DNA of 64,000 nt from Ramlibacter alkalitolerans (GCF_016722765.1 NZ_JAEQND010000004.1:62001-126000), one strand, 5' to 3'; numbered from the stretch's first letter, positions 37,160 to 46,262 are shown. The notes: generated from the letters alone by a model not told the origin. Numbers and translations are program-made.

Positions 37160-39607
37160 TTACTTCTGCCCGTGGACGATGTCCACGCCCTTGAACATGC
37201 CGCTCGCGTGGCAGTCCATGCAGGTTTCCGTCGTCACCATCGACAGCGCCTGCGTCTTGTCGCCGAAAGTGGCGTTGCCGAAGCTCGCCACGTGGCCCAT
37301 GGCCTTGGGCGAGTCGTGGCACGCCGTGCACGAGGCGGCCTTGGGCGAGATCACCTTCCACTGCAGCGGGTCGGTCACGCCGGCGTCCTTCTTGATCACG
37401 GCGCCGACCGTGCCCTTGTCGAGCTTGTACGAGTTGTCGACGTGGCAGACGTTGCAGTTGATGCCCACGCCCGGCCAGGCGACTTCGGCCGCGTAGTTCT
37501 CGACGCCGGCCGCCAGGGGCGCGCCGCCGGTGGCGGAGGTGCCGTCCTTGTTGAAGGCGCCGACCACCGCGTTGCCGTGCGTGAACGGGAAGGTGCGCCT
37601 GGAGCTGCCGTGGATGCCGTGGATCATCCGCTTGAACTGGTAGGACTCGTTCAGGTCCACGCCGTTGGTCATCTTCGTGGACGAGACCTTGTTCGGGTCG
37701 TGGCAGATCACGCACGCTTCGACGATGTTGCGGGCGCCCGAGTGGAAGGCTTCGGCCAGCGTGTTGGCGCCCGAGGTGGTGCCCAGCGCGCCGTGGCAGA
37801 CGTTGCACTTCTCGCTCGAGACCACCTGGCGGCGCGGCTGCAGCGTGCCGGTGAGGGCGAATTCCTTGAAGGTGTTCTGCACCACCACGTTGACCAGGGC
37901 ACGCGGCGTCACCTGCGGGCGCGGGTCGGCGGTGGACTGGACCTGCAGCTTGGGCTCCTTGATCTGGCCGATGGACACCACGCGGGCGGTGCCGGAGATC
38001 ACGTGGGTGGCCGAGGGCGTGGGCAGCGAGACGGTTGCGGTGTAGTGGTTGCTGCCGTCGTTCTTGCCGGTGTAGGCGAACACCGCCGCGGTATTGCCGC
38101 CGTTGTTGTAGCTGGTGAACTCGGTCGTGCCCGCCGCCTGCCCGGCGAGGCTGCCGTAACCGACGATCAGGCGCAGGTTGCCGAACTTCGTGCTGCCCGA
38201 GCAGGTGACCGGCGTGCCGGTGCACTCGCTCGTCACCAGGTCGTAGGCGGCGTTGTTGCTGGTCGGATCGGACAGGAAGTACTTGAGGGTGACCTGGTTG
38301 GTGCCCGCGTCATACGAGGCGGCCTCGATGTTCATCTTGTACTTCGCCGCGTTTTCCTCGTTCTGGTTGAAGTGCACGCGCTCGGGGGAGATGGCTCCGC
38401 CGGGGGCGTGGCAGCGGACGCACTCGCTGTTCTTCAGGAACGTGGCGGCGGCGTTCGGGTCGCGGTTCTGGTTGAAGAAGGTGTGCTGCGTGAACCAGAA
38501 GGAGCCGGGCTTGCTGTCGTGGCAGGTCAGGCAGGCTTCGCGGCTCGCCTTCGACTTCCAGTTGTCGCCCTGCGGGGTGGCGGGATTGCTGCCCGTGTGG
38601 CACTTGGTGCAGTTGCGCAGGTCCTGCGGGAAGCCGACTTCCGCGAAGCTGACCTTGGTGTTGTTGTACCCCCAGATCGTGTAGTCCTCGCCCTTGGACT
38701 TCAGCAGCTTGCCGGCGTGGATCTTGTGGACCATGGTGGACAGCGTCAGCACGTTGCCGCTGTTCGCGTCCGTGGTGCCGGGGTTGTGGCACATCACGCA
38801 GAACTGCGTGTCGACGCGGCCGCCGCCGTGCAGCGCGAGCTTCTCGTGGCAGGTGTTGCACGAGCTCACGTCGGTCATCTTGCGGGTGAGCGCCGGGTCG
38901 GTGACGGCCACCGAGTTGCCGTTGGCATCGATGGTGAAGTCGAAATAAGGATTGACCAGCACCGTCTCGCCGGCGGCGTTCTGGTAGGAAAGCTGGATCG
39001 CCACGCGATGCGTGCGGGCCGGCTCGAACACCACGCCGTTGGTCTTGGCCGGATCCTTCACGTTCGTGCTGAACGTGTAGGTGTAGTAGCCCGCCGGGTT
39101 GAACACGAGCTGCGGCGTGGCGGCATCGGCGGGCTGCGGGTCGGTCGTCGCCTGCATGGCGCTGGCCAGGGCGGCCTTGCCGTTGGGGCCGACGGTGGGC
39201 GTCGCCGTTTCCTTGCGGGAGATGTAGTTCACCCACTGGTCCGGGTCGCCGTTGGTGCCGGGCACCAGCTTGGCGAGCGCGAAGCGCATGTTGGCGAGCG
39301 TCAGGCCCTGCACCACCTTGCCGTTGGAGAACACGGTGAACTTCACCACCGGCGGGCTGTTGATCGTCACGGCCGGAACGCCGGCCGACTGCACCACAGC
39401 GAAGGAGGCCGAGGTGCTGGTGGCGGAGTCGTTGGCCGGGATCGCCGCGGCCGTCGCGATGGCTTGCGCGAGCGCGCCCGAATCGACCGCTGCGCCGCCA
39501 GGCGAGGCCGGGGCGTCGCCGCCGCCACCACCGCCTCCACAAGCCGCCAGCAGGACGGAAAGGGCCGCGATGGCCATCTTCCCGTGCCGCATGAATGAAT
39601 TCAGCAT
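37160..39607 (-). CDS. mtrC: outer-surface decaheme lipoprotein, OmcA/MtrC family (1)
   Basis: The 815-residue protein starts at ATG 39607 after GGAGGCGGT. The lipoprotein signal ends in LLAAC followed by a run of glycines. Ten CXXCH motifs (CNTCH, CVMCH, CTKCH, CLTCH, CVRCH, then CNVCH, CVICH, CNVCH, CTACH, CMDCH) fall in two pentaheme blocks at about residues 265-420 and 600-800, separated by beta-rich domains, the known OmcA/MtrC architecture. It would pass electrons from MtrAB to outside acceptors. It heads the mtrCAB operon. Confidence 0.93.
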   Translation of the reverse strand: MLNSFMRHGKMAIAALSVLLAACGGGGGGGDAPASPGGAAVDSGALAQAIATAAAIPANDSATSTSASFAVVQSAGVPAVTINSPPVVKFTVFSNGKVVQGLTLANMRFALAKLVPGTNGDPDQWVNYISRKETATPTVGPNGKAALASAMQATTDPQPADAATPQLVFNPAGYYTYTFSTNVKDPAKTNGVVFEPARTHRVAIQLSYQNAAGETVLVNPYFDFTIDANGNSVAVTDPALTRKMTDVSSCNTCHEKLALHGGGRVDTQFCVMCHNPGTTDANSGNVLTLSTMVHKIHAGKLLKSKGEDYTIWGYNNTKVSFAEVGFPQDLRNCTKCHTGSNPATPQGDNWKSKASREACLTCHDSKPGSFWFTQHTFFNQNRDPNAAATFLKNSECVRCHAPGGAISPERVHFNQNEENAAKYKMNIEAASYDAGTNQVTLKYFLSDPTSNNAAYDLVTSECTGTPVTCSGSTKFGNLRLIVGYGSLAGQAAGTTEFTSYNNGGNTAAVFAYTGKNDGSNHYTATVSLPTPSATHVISGTARVVSIGQIKEPKLQVQSTADPRPQVTPRALVNVVVQNTFKEFALTGTLQPRRQVVSSEKCNVCHGALGTTSGANTLAEAFHSGARNIVEACVICHDPNKVSSTKMTNGVDLNESYQFKRMIHGIHGSSRRTFPFTHGNAVVGAFNKDGTSATGGAPLAAGVENYAAEVAWPGVGINCNVCHVDNSYKLDKGTVGAVIKKDAGVTDPLQWKVISPKAASCTACHDSPKAMGHVASFGNATFGDKTQALSMVTTETCMDCHASGMFKGVDIVHGQK

Positions 39608-39735
39608 ACCGCCTCCAGTGGCCCCGCAGGACCCCCTCTTTGAAACCCGATTTCTTTGCTGGACGCCCGCGCGGTCGTACGTTGCGCTGCGGTGCGTGCC
39701 TGTCTTGCGCCTGTGCCGCCCGGCCCCTGCGCAGC

Positions 39736-39756
39736 CTGCATCCCTTGCGGATGCAG
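39736..39756. other. hairpin between the monoheme cytochrome gene and mtrC
   Basis: CTGCATCC-CTTGC-GGATGCAG forms an eight-base perfect stem in the 195-base gap. No T-run follows on the minus strand, so it could be a weak terminator, an RNA stability element or a processing site between the two transcripts. Confidence 0.4.
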
Positions 39757-39802
39757 CTGCGGCCGGTGCCTCCCCGGGGCGGCCTGCGGCGCGCTCAGTG
39801 GC

Positions 39803-40129
39803 TTACTGCGAGAGGACCCACTTGATCAGGTTGGCGCGGGCCTTGTCGTCCTTCAGCACCTTGTGCTCCTCTTCGGAGCCGTCATCGAGCTTGACCTTGG
39901 GGTTGGAGGTCAGGAAGGTTTCGAGCTTGGCTTCGCCATCGGCCTTGCCCTTGTACTTGGCAGCGACCTTCTGGTAGGACGGGCCCTTCTTCGACTTGTC
40001 GACGGAGTGGCACTTGGTGCAGTTCTCGGCCTTCAGCGTCTTGAGGGCGGCTTCGGCATCCTGGGCGGCGGCCGGCATGGTGAACGCGAGGGCGGCGATG
40101 GCGGTGGAGATGAGGGTAAGGACTTTCAC
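39803..40129 (-). CDS. periplasmic monoheme cytochrome c without a methionine ligand
   Basis: The 108-residue protein begins at GTG 40129 after AGGAGCAAATC. The signal peptide is cut near AAA-QDAEA (residue 22). One CTKCH haem site lies at about residue 37. The mature protein contains no methionine, so the usual class I Met ligand is missing; the only other histidine is in GSEEEHKVL, which suggests bis-histidine ligation and a low potential. It would suit electron transfer between the inner-membrane module and MtrA. An FNR-like palindrome lies 70 bases upstream. Confidence 0.85.
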   Translation of the reverse strand: MKVLTLISTAIAALAFTMPAAAQDAEAALKTLKAENCTKCHSVDKSKKGPSYQKVAAKYKGKADGEAKLETFLTSNPKVKLDDGSEEEHKVLKDDKARANLIKWVLSQ

Positions 40130-40198
40130 GATTTGCTCCTGGTGAAAAACGATGTCGTGCTATAGGAGTGATGGTGCTCCGCGGGCACTGGAGCCACG

Positions 40199-40212
40199 TT
40201 GACAAATGTCAA
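40199..40212. promoter_or_regulatory. FNR/DNR-like palindrome upstream of the monoheme cytochrome
   Basis: TTGAC-AAAT-GTCAA, extended to GTTGACAAATGTCAAC, is a perfect palindrome of the Crp/FNR type. It lies 70 bases before the GTG at 40129. The same arms occur at 47667-47680. A TATAGC element (40164-40159, minus) could be the -10 box. Confidence 0.55.
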
Positions 40213-40292
40213 CGGGCACCCTACGCAGCGCTTTTGCGCACCTGCGATTTGCGATAGGTGGCGCGACTGCCACACACGCGCAGCGTGCAAAT

Positions 40293-40322
40293 GAAAAGAC
40301 CCGCAGACGTTGCGTCTCCGGG
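40293..40322 (-). terminator. terminator downstream of the second OmcA/MtrC gene
   Basis: On the minus strand CCCGGAGACG-CAA-CGTCTGCGGG forms a ten-base stem with one mismatch, followed by TCTTTTC. It lies 64 bases after the stop at 40386 and after a second hairpin. Confidence 0.75.
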
Positions 40323-40330
40323 CCCTTGCC

Positions 40331-40359
40331 TGCAGGTGCGGGGGTGGCCCGCACCTGCA
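40331..40359. other. 12-base perfect hairpin downstream of the second OmcA/MtrC gene
   Basis: TGCAGGTGCGGG-GGTGG-CCCGCACCTGCA is a perfect stem between the stop at 40386 and the terminator. Together the two hairpins probably end and protect the long decaheme mRNA. Confidence 0.65.
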
Positions 40360-40385
40360 TGCTGCGCGATCAACTGCGTCGCGCG

Positions 40386-43169
40386 TTACTTCGCATGCAC
40401 CGCCTTGATGTCGGCGATCTTGCCGGAAGCGTGGCAGACCAGGCATTGCTCGGTCTTGCCGAGGGCCGTGGCGCGCGCTTCGTAGATCGAACCGCCGTTG
40501 GCCGTCATGTGCGCCTGCGCCAGGCTCGAGTCATGGCACGCGAAGCACACCGCGGCCGTCGGCGAGCTCACCAGCGTCGTGCCAGCTGCGGGCGTGAGCG
40601 TGCCGGTGGCAGCTGCGTACTTCGGCTCCGGACCGTAGGCCGTTCCCGACTGGATGTACGGCGAGGTGGAAATGCTGGCGTTGAGCGTGCCCGCCGCCAC
40701 GGTGCGCGGCAGCCGGCCGGCCTGCTGCTGCGACGAGGCGCTGGCGCTGAAGTCGTAGGTGCCGGGCAGGTGGCAGGTTTCGCACTTGCTCAGGATGCCG
40801 GGGTACTCGATGCCCGCGAACGAGCTCTCGGGCGAGGCCGCATGCCAGTTGAAGCCGGTCCCGCGCTTGGAGCTGGCGTGGATCGCGTGGATGAACGAGG
40901 TCGAGTCCGCAGACCAGCCGCTGCTCGTCTTGTTCGGGTTGTGGCACCAGGAGCAGGTCGTACCGTCGTTGCGCTGGCCGGCGTGGAAGGACTCGATCGT
41001 GAACGCACCGAGTTCCTCGTGGCAGGAGTTGCAGCGCTTGTCCTCGACGATCGCGCGGCGGGCCGTGTAGCCGTCGCCGACCTTCTGGACGTCCTGCGCG
41101 ATGACGATCAGGCCACCGGTCTTCTTGCCGGGAACGACAGGCGAGTCCGCCGTGCCGAAGCGGGGCTTGCGCGTCGCGTCGGCGAGCGAGCTGTCGACCA
41201 GGTTCACCTGCGTCAGCGGCTGGGTGGCGGTGAGGCCGTAGGTGTAGCCGATGCCGCCCGTGAGCATCTTCGCGTCGTCGGGGACGGTCACGCCGGTCAG
41301 CGTCACGGTGTAGTAGCCGCTGGCGTCCGGACCGGTCAGGGTGCCGGCGCCGGCGCCGGTGGCGGTGCCGTTCCAGATCGTCTTCAGGTAGCCCGAAGCG
41401 GAGGCGTTGAAGTCCGTGGGCGAGGCGATGCCGTCCTGCGGCACGGCGAACACGAAGTACGCGCTCGGCGAACCGACGAAGTTGTCCCACATCTCGGTCT
41501 TGGCGGCCTTGTCGTTGAACGCGACCGCGGTGCCGTTCTGCAGCATCCTGAACACCATCACGGGCTGCTTGCTGGCGTTGCGCGACACGCTCTTGACGTC
41601 GTACGCCACCTTGATCGCGCCGGCCGGCAGGTTGTCGGCCTTGGAGGCGATCCACGCGGCGTTCGTGTTGTTGTTGCCGCCGGGGATGGCCAGCGAGTTC
41701 AGCGGGTTCGGCGGCGTGACCGCAAGGTGGTACACCTTCTCGATCGAGTTCGCGTCATGGCACAGGGCGCACTTGCTGTCGTCGGCCTGCACACCGCCGA
41801 TGTGGCCGGTGGCCGCGGGCGGGAGTCCGTCGATCTTGGACTGGTTGGCGGCGGCGTTCGTCACGCCCTGGCCGGTGGCGAAGTTGATGCCGTCGTGGCA
41901 GGCGCCGCAGGCAAGGCGGCTCGGCACCGTCTTGAAGTTGGCGGCTTGCGGGGCGACCTTGGGCGCGCTGCTGTCATGGCACTTGCTGCAGTTGCGGATG
42001 TCCTGCGGATAGCGCGTTTCGTTCAGCTTCACGCCGGCGTAGTTGTAGCCTTCCTTGACCAGCAGCTCGCCCTTGTGCACGCGGTGGATCAGCACCGGGA
42101 AGTCGCCGATCGTCACGCCGTCGGCCACGCTGGTGCTGGCCGCGGTGAAGACGTTGTTGGTCGACGTCGCGTTGGTCTGGCCGAACTTGCGCTGGTCGGT
42201 GTGGCAGGTCACGCAGAAGCGCGGGTCATACCGGCTGCCGCCGTGGAAGGTGGCGCTTTCGGTGCCCGGGATGCCACCGAGCTTGCCGTGGCATTCGTTG
42301 CAACTGAGCTTGTCCACGATCAGGCGCTGGCCCGGATCGGCGGCGGTGAGCACCTTGCCGCTGGCGGGAATGAAGTCGAAGACGGCGTTGTTCGGCTTGG
42401 CCAGGGGCACGGCCGGAACCACCTGCACTTCGTTCGCCGTGTTGGTGCCGGTTCCCGGGACGTTGCCGGAAATCTGCAGCACGAGGCGGTGCACCGCGTT
42501 CGGGTCGTACGTCAGGTCACCCAGGTCGGCGGCCTTGTTGGCGCCGGTGAGCGTCATGGCAGCAACCTGCGCCTTGGCCTGCGTGATGTCGCGGAAGAAC
42601 GTGTACTTGTAGGTGCCGTCGCCGTTGTCCACCAGCGTGCCGTTGCTGTCGCTGGTGGGGCGCGACGCGGTCGCCGGAGACGTCGCCGTCGGCACCGAGG
42701 TCACGATGTAGCTGACCCACTTGCTCGGCCCGGTGGCCTGCGCCGTGGCGCCGGGCGCGCCGGGGACCAGCTTGGCCAGCGTGAAGGCGAGGTTCTGGTA
42801 ACGGGCCACCGTCGCGGTCGCGGACTTCGTGGCCAGGCTCAGGCCTGCGATCGGCCGGCCGTTGGCGTCGGCGAGCTTGAAGCTGACGACCGGGGGGCTG
42901 GCGATGGTCACGCCGGTGATGGTCGCATTGAACTCCGTCGCGGCAACCTGCTCGGGCGACAGCTGCGACAGGGTCACCAGGTTCGCCGGCGCGCCGGCCG
43001 TACCCGAGGGAGCGGAAGGACCCGCAGGGCCCGCGGGGCCCGCAGGACCGGCCGGACCGGCGGCGCCGTCCGAGCCTCCACCGCAACCATGCAGCATCAG
43101 TGCTGCGGTTGCGGCGACTGCCACGAACCGTGACAGCCTCATCAACCTATTCATCTCGATATGCACCAT
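40386..43169 (-). CDS. outer-surface decaheme lipoprotein, OmcA/MtrC family (2), with collagen-like linker
   Basis: From ATG 43169 the protein has 927 residues; ATG 43154 is an alternative start, since AAGGAGGG lies very close to the first. The lipobox is LHGC. A Gly-Pro-Ala repeat of collagen type follows it directly (GPAGPAGPAGPAGP). Ten CXXCH motifs (CNECH, CVTCH, CSKCH, CGACH, CALCH, CNSCH, CSWCH, CETCH, CFACH, CLVCH) form two pentaheme blocks as in OmcA/MtrC. It is a paralogue of the mtrC product with its own terminator, so it is transcribed apart from mtrCAB and may reach a different acceptor. Confidence 0.9.
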   Translation of the reverse strand: MVHIEMNRLMRLSRFVAVAATAALMLHGCGGGSDGAAGPAGPAGPAGPAGPSAPSGTAGAPANLVTLSQLSPEQVAATEFNATITGVTIASPPVVSFKLADANGRPIAGLSLATKSATATVARYQNLAFTLAKLVPGAPGATAQATGPSKWVSYIVTSVPTATSPATASRPTSDSNGTLVDNGDGTYKYTFFRDITQAKAQVAAMTLTGANKAADLGDLTYDPNAVHRLVLQISGNVPGTGTNTANEVQVVPAVPLAKPNNAVFDFIPASGKVLTAADPGQRLIVDKLSCNECHGKLGGIPGTESATFHGGSRYDPRFCVTCHTDQRKFGQTNATSTNNVFTAASTSVADGVTIGDFPVLIHRVHKGELLVKEGYNYAGVKLNETRYPQDIRNCSKCHDSSAPKVAPQAANFKTVPSRLACGACHDGINFATGQGVTNAAANQSKIDGLPPAATGHIGGVQADDSKCALCHDANSIEKVYHLAVTPPNPLNSLAIPGGNNNTNAAWIASKADNLPAGAIKVAYDVKSVSRNASKQPVMVFRMLQNGTAVAFNDKAAKTEMWDNFVGSPSAYFVFAVPQDGIASPTDFNASASGYLKTIWNGTATGAGAGTLTGPDASGYYTVTLTGVTVPDDAKMLTGGIGYTYGLTATQPLTQVNLVDSSLADATRKPRFGTADSPVVPGKKTGGLIVIAQDVQKVGDGYTARRAIVEDKRCNSCHEELGAFTIESFHAGQRNDGTTCSWCHNPNKTSSGWSADSTSFIHAIHASSKRGTGFNWHAASPESSFAGIEYPGILSKCETCHLPGTYDFSASASSQQQAGRLPRTVAAGTLNASISTSPYIQSGTAYGPEPKYAAATGTLTPAAGTTLVSSPTAAVCFACHDSSLAQAHMTANGGSIYEARATALGKTEQCLVCHASGKIADIKAVHAK

Positions 43170-43279
43170 ACCCTCCTTGGTGGATGCCACCTTGCTAACC
43201 AAACTGCCCTGACGACAGAGCATTCCTCGAGTCCGCCCGTACCACTCCAGCGTCTCGTGCGCCATCCAGCGTGTTGCCA

Positions 43280-43660
43280 TCACTTGCTGGCGGCCTTTCC
43301 GAACTTCGCGTCCTTCTGGCGCGCGACCACGTATTCACGCAGTCCCTGGTACGCCAGCGGCGAAACGATGTTGCGGGTCTGCAGGTGTGCCTTCGAGAGG
43401 AAGGGACGCCCTGCGATGATCCGGTCGGCCTCCGCAGCGCCGATGCCCGGCAGCTTCATGAGTTCCTGCCGGCTCGCGCTGTTGATGTCCACCGGCTCGA
43501 CACGCGCCGGCGGCCGCGCCTTGGCGGCATCGGCCTTCTGCGCCGGCGCGGCCTGGGCCGGCTTCGCCTTCTGCGGCTGCGCCTCGGCGCCGAGCGACAG
43601 GCCGGCGAACAGCGAGCAGCCAAGGGCGACGAGGGCCGTGACGAAGATGCGTTGCTTCAT
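43280..43660 (-). CDS. ComEA-like helix-hairpin-helix protein, exported
   Basis: The 126-residue protein starts at ATG 43660 and has a signal peptide (to about GLSLGAEA, residue 26), an Ala/Lys/Pro-rich linker (about 30-55), and one helix-hairpin-helix domain (about 58-115: DINSASRQELMKLPGIGAAEADRII). The domain is the DNA-binding part of ComEA, but such exported proteins also occur without competence genes. Lying between two cytochrome genes in the same orientation, it may be co-transcribed with the decaheme gene 110 bases downstream. Its job here is unknown. Confidence 0.75.
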   Translation of the reverse strand: MKQRIFVTALVALGCSLFAGLSLGAEAQPQKAKPAQAAPAQKADAAKARPPARVEPVDINSASRQELMKLPGIGAAEADRIIAGRPFLSKAHLQTRNIVSPLAYQGLREYVVARQKDAKFGKAASK

Positions 43661-44046
43661 GAGGTGTTCCAACTTTGCTGGGAATTCTCCGGACCCGCGG
43701 TGCGCGCTGATATCGGAGTCCGTTCAAAGTTCCCCTAGGAATCGTCCGAGACCCGAAGGCGCGCTTTCGCACTCGGTGGATGCGAGCGATTCGCGGCTGG
43801 CGCACCGATACGGTGACCTGCATCAAACTTGTGCGGCCCCGCGCCGTCATCGCATGCGGCGGATCTCTTCATTGCGCGCGCACGCTGCAGCGCAAAGGCC
43901 ACATCCCGAGCAACGCGCTCGGTCATTGCCGCGCGTTGCGCCCTGCTACGTGCGCAAGACGCAACCCTGAAAGCGCTGCGCCGGCACGGCCCGAAGGCAC
44001 GTGCCGGCGCAGCGGCTTCTCAGGTCCGCCTCACGGCGGCTTCAGC
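43661..44046. other. 386-base intergenic region, mostly without recognisable content
   Basis: The stretch lies between the ComEA-like gene and the end of the c-b cytochrome gene. It holds a strong hairpin near its right end (43975-44013) and AT-richer sequence near 43710-43740 (GTTCAAAGTTCCCCTAGG) that may include the promoter of the ComEA-like gene. A 63-codon minus-strand frame at 43735-43926 has no ribosome site or familiar sequence and is not called. Confidence 0.5.
43975..44013 (-). terminator. 14-base perfect hairpin after the c-b cytochrome gene
   Basis: GCTGCGCCGGCACG (43975-43988) pairs perfectly with CGTGCCGGCGCAGC (44000-44013) around an 11-base loop, 34 bases after the stop at 44047. 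The minus-strand sequence beyond it (GCTTTCAGG) has only a weak T-run. Confidence 0.6.
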
Positions 44047-46116
44047 TCACACCACGACCCCTGCCGGAAGGGACGGCCCGCCGGTGGAGAAGAAGCCGAT
44101 GGCCACCAGCGTCAGGATGGTCAGGCCGATCAGGATCAGCGTGAAACCGAGCAGGCGGGACAGCTTCATCTGCAGCTTCGAGGGCGGCTCGACCAGGTGC
44201 TTCTCCAGCTCGCCGCTCTGCAGCAGGCGCTGGTACTCCAGCGGGTGTTCCTTCTTGAACTCGTCCAGCGGCATGCTGCCCGTGAACATCACCACGTCGA
44301 CCGGGAACTTGTCCGGACGGAAGTGGTTGTTGAAGAAGTGCACCGTGAAGAGGAACACCACCGCCAGGAACGCCTCTTCGCTGTGGAAGATCGTCGCCAC
44401 GTTGAACACCCACCCCGGCAGGAACTGGCCGGCGAAGCTGGGCATCCACATGATCAGGCCGCTCACGCCGATGATCGTCACGCCCCAGAAGGGAGCCCAG
44501 TAGTCGAACTTCTCCCAGTAGCCCCAGCGGTCGATCTTCGGCCGCGGGCCCTGGCCCAGGAACCACTTGAACATGCCGATGCAGTCCTGCAGGTCCTTGA
44601 GGTTCGGCACCATCGAGTACGGGCCGAAGACCTTCCAGGTGCGCCACTGGCGGCCCAGCTTGATCACCACGTAGAACAGGTGCCAGAAGAAGATGCTGGC
44701 GAACACCGTGGCCGCGCAGCGGTGGATCAGGCCGGTCACCTTCGGGCCGCCGAAGAAGTTCATGACCGCGTGCGCCCACGGCACCTCGGGATAGAACAGC
44801 GGCATGCCGGTGATGGCCAGCACCATCACGCTCAGGGCGAACGTGAAGTGCGCGATGCGCCAGGTGCGCGTGAAGCGCTGGAACTGCTTGGCCTGCAGGG
44901 CGACCGGAACCTCGTCGACGCGCACGTGCACGGGGCCGCCGCCACGCTCGCGCCGGTCCTTCCATTCACGGTAGAACCACAGGATGGTGTGCAGCCAGAA
45001 GAACGCGAACGTTCCGATCAGCAGGCCGCTCATCCCCCACGACGCCGCCGTCACTTCCGGATAGCGCGTGAAGTTGCCGGGCTCGGCGTGCGGCTGGAAG
45101 CTCACGAAGCCCTTGCTCACCGGGGCCAGGCCCTTCTTGGCGTTGTGGCAGGAGCCGCAGGTTTCCAGGCGGTTGTCCGGGTGCACCTTGGAGGCCGGAT
45201 CCTTCACCCGCACGATGTCGTGGCTGCCGTGGCAGTCGTAGCACTTGGCGGTGTAGCCGTAGCCGAGCGTGTTGGCCGCGCCGTGGAAGGTGTCCTTGTA
45301 GGCATCGAACTGCTTGCCGTGGCAGTTGCCGCACTGCGCCGTCACGGTCAGCTTGAACGGTTCGCTGGAGGTGTTGGCCACCTTGTGCGCGAAGTGGCAG
45401 TCCGAGCACGTCGCCGCGTCGGCCAGCATGCGCTTGGCGTTCTCCTTGCCGTGCACCGACTCCTTGTAGGTGTCCAGCTGCTCGGAGTGGCACGAGCCGC
45501 AGCGCTCGGAAATGCCGAGGCGCCACTGCGTGTTCTCCGTCGAACTCTTGTTCACCGGCACGTTGAAGCTGTGCGTGTCGTGGCACTGCGAGCACGTCGC
45601 GTTCGGCTTCGTCTTGTCGTCCGGGTTGGGCCGCGCGTGGAACGACTTCTTGTAGTTCTCGATGTTCGTCGCGACCGCCTTCAGGCGCGGCCGGTCATCG
45701 GCCCGCCCGCGCTTGACGGTCTGCTCCCACAGTTCCTGGTGGCACGACGCGCAGTCCACCTTGGCGAGCGGCTGCGCGTCCTTCTGGTGCGCGTTGTTCT
45801 TCTCCGCGTTGTCCTTGATGTCGGCGTGGCAGGCCACGCACTCCATCTGGGAATGGACGCCTTTTTCGAACTTCTGCTGGTCGACCGGGCTCAGCGCGCG
45901 CGGCTTGCCGGCGGCCGTGGGCACCTCGAGTTTGCCCTTGGTGCCGTCGTGGCAGCCAAGGCAGGTGCCGTTGTCGATCTTCACCTTGGCCGTGGCTGGC
46001 GCATCGCCCTGTGCGGCAGCGTTGCCGGCAAGGCCGCCGATACCGAGGCAGGCGAACACCAGGCCGGCGGAGAGTGCCGCCCGGCGCAGGCGTGCAAGGA
46101 GGCCCGCATGTTCCAT
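44047..46116 (-). CDS. nonaheme cytochrome c fused to a cytochrome b561-type membrane domain
   Basis: From ATG 46116 the protein has 689 residues. A signal peptide/anchor (about 1-36) is followed by nine CXXCH motifs at about residues 52-340: CLGCH, CVACH, CASCH, CSQCH, CGSCH, CSDCH, CGNCH, CYDCH, CGSCH. From about residue 370 there are four to five membrane helices like the formate dehydrogenase gamma subunit / b561 family, with histidines in RIAHFTF, IHRCAAT, FWHLFYV, IFHSEEAF and VHFFNNHF that could bind two b haems. It probably oxidises quinol and passes electrons to periplasmic cytochromes, a role CymA plays in Shewanella; this is inference. Confidence 0.88.
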   Translation of the reverse strand: MEHAGLLARLRRAALSAGLVFACLGIGGLAGNAAAQGDAPATAKVKIDNGTCLGCHDGTKGKLEVPTAAGKPRALSPVDQQKFEKGVHSQMECVACHADIKDNAEKNNAHQKDAQPLAKVDCASCHQELWEQTVKRGRADDRPRLKAVATNIENYKKSFHARPNPDDKTKPNATCSQCHDTHSFNVPVNKSSTENTQWRLGISERCGSCHSEQLDTYKESVHGKENAKRMLADAATCSDCHFAHKVANTSSEPFKLTVTAQCGNCHGKQFDAYKDTFHGAANTLGYGYTAKCYDCHGSHDIVRVKDPASKVHPDNRLETCGSCHNAKKGLAPVSKGFVSFQPHAEPGNFTRYPEVTAASWGMSGLLIGTFAFFWLHTILWFYREWKDRRERGGGPVHVRVDEVPVALQAKQFQRFTRTWRIAHFTFALSVMVLAITGMPLFYPEVPWAHAVMNFFGGPKVTGLIHRCAATVFASIFFWHLFYVVIKLGRQWRTWKVFGPYSMVPNLKDLQDCIGMFKWFLGQGPRPKIDRWGYWEKFDYWAPFWGVTIIGVSGLIMWMPSFAGQFLPGWVFNVATIFHSEEAFLAVVFLFTVHFFNNHFRPDKFPVDVVMFTGSMPLDEFKKEHPLEYQRLLQSGELEKHLVEPPSKLQMKLSRLLGFTLILIGLTILTLVAIGFFSTGGPSLPAGVVV

Positions 46117-46262
46117 AGTCGTTCCTGACTTCAAAAAAGAGGCGAAGGGCCGTCGTGCAGCCCGCCGCCGTTCGGAGAATCCCGCGCCTGCCCGCACGCG
46201 CGCCTGCCCCGTCGCCGGGGCGGGCTGCATCGCGAAGGAGGCTCGGGACGCCATCTGCTTAC

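Noticed and set aside
40206..43133. 975-codon open frame opposite the second decaheme gene
   Set aside because: Antisense shadow; the minus strand has ten CXXCH motifs and a lipobox.
43280..43660. Natural competence gene comEA
   Set aside because: The domain fits but no other competence genes are near and the neighbours are cytochromes, so the name comEA is not justified.
43735..43926. 63-codon minus-strand open frame in the 386-base gap
   Set aside because: No ribosome site, no hydrophobic core, no familiar sequence, typical of chance frames here.
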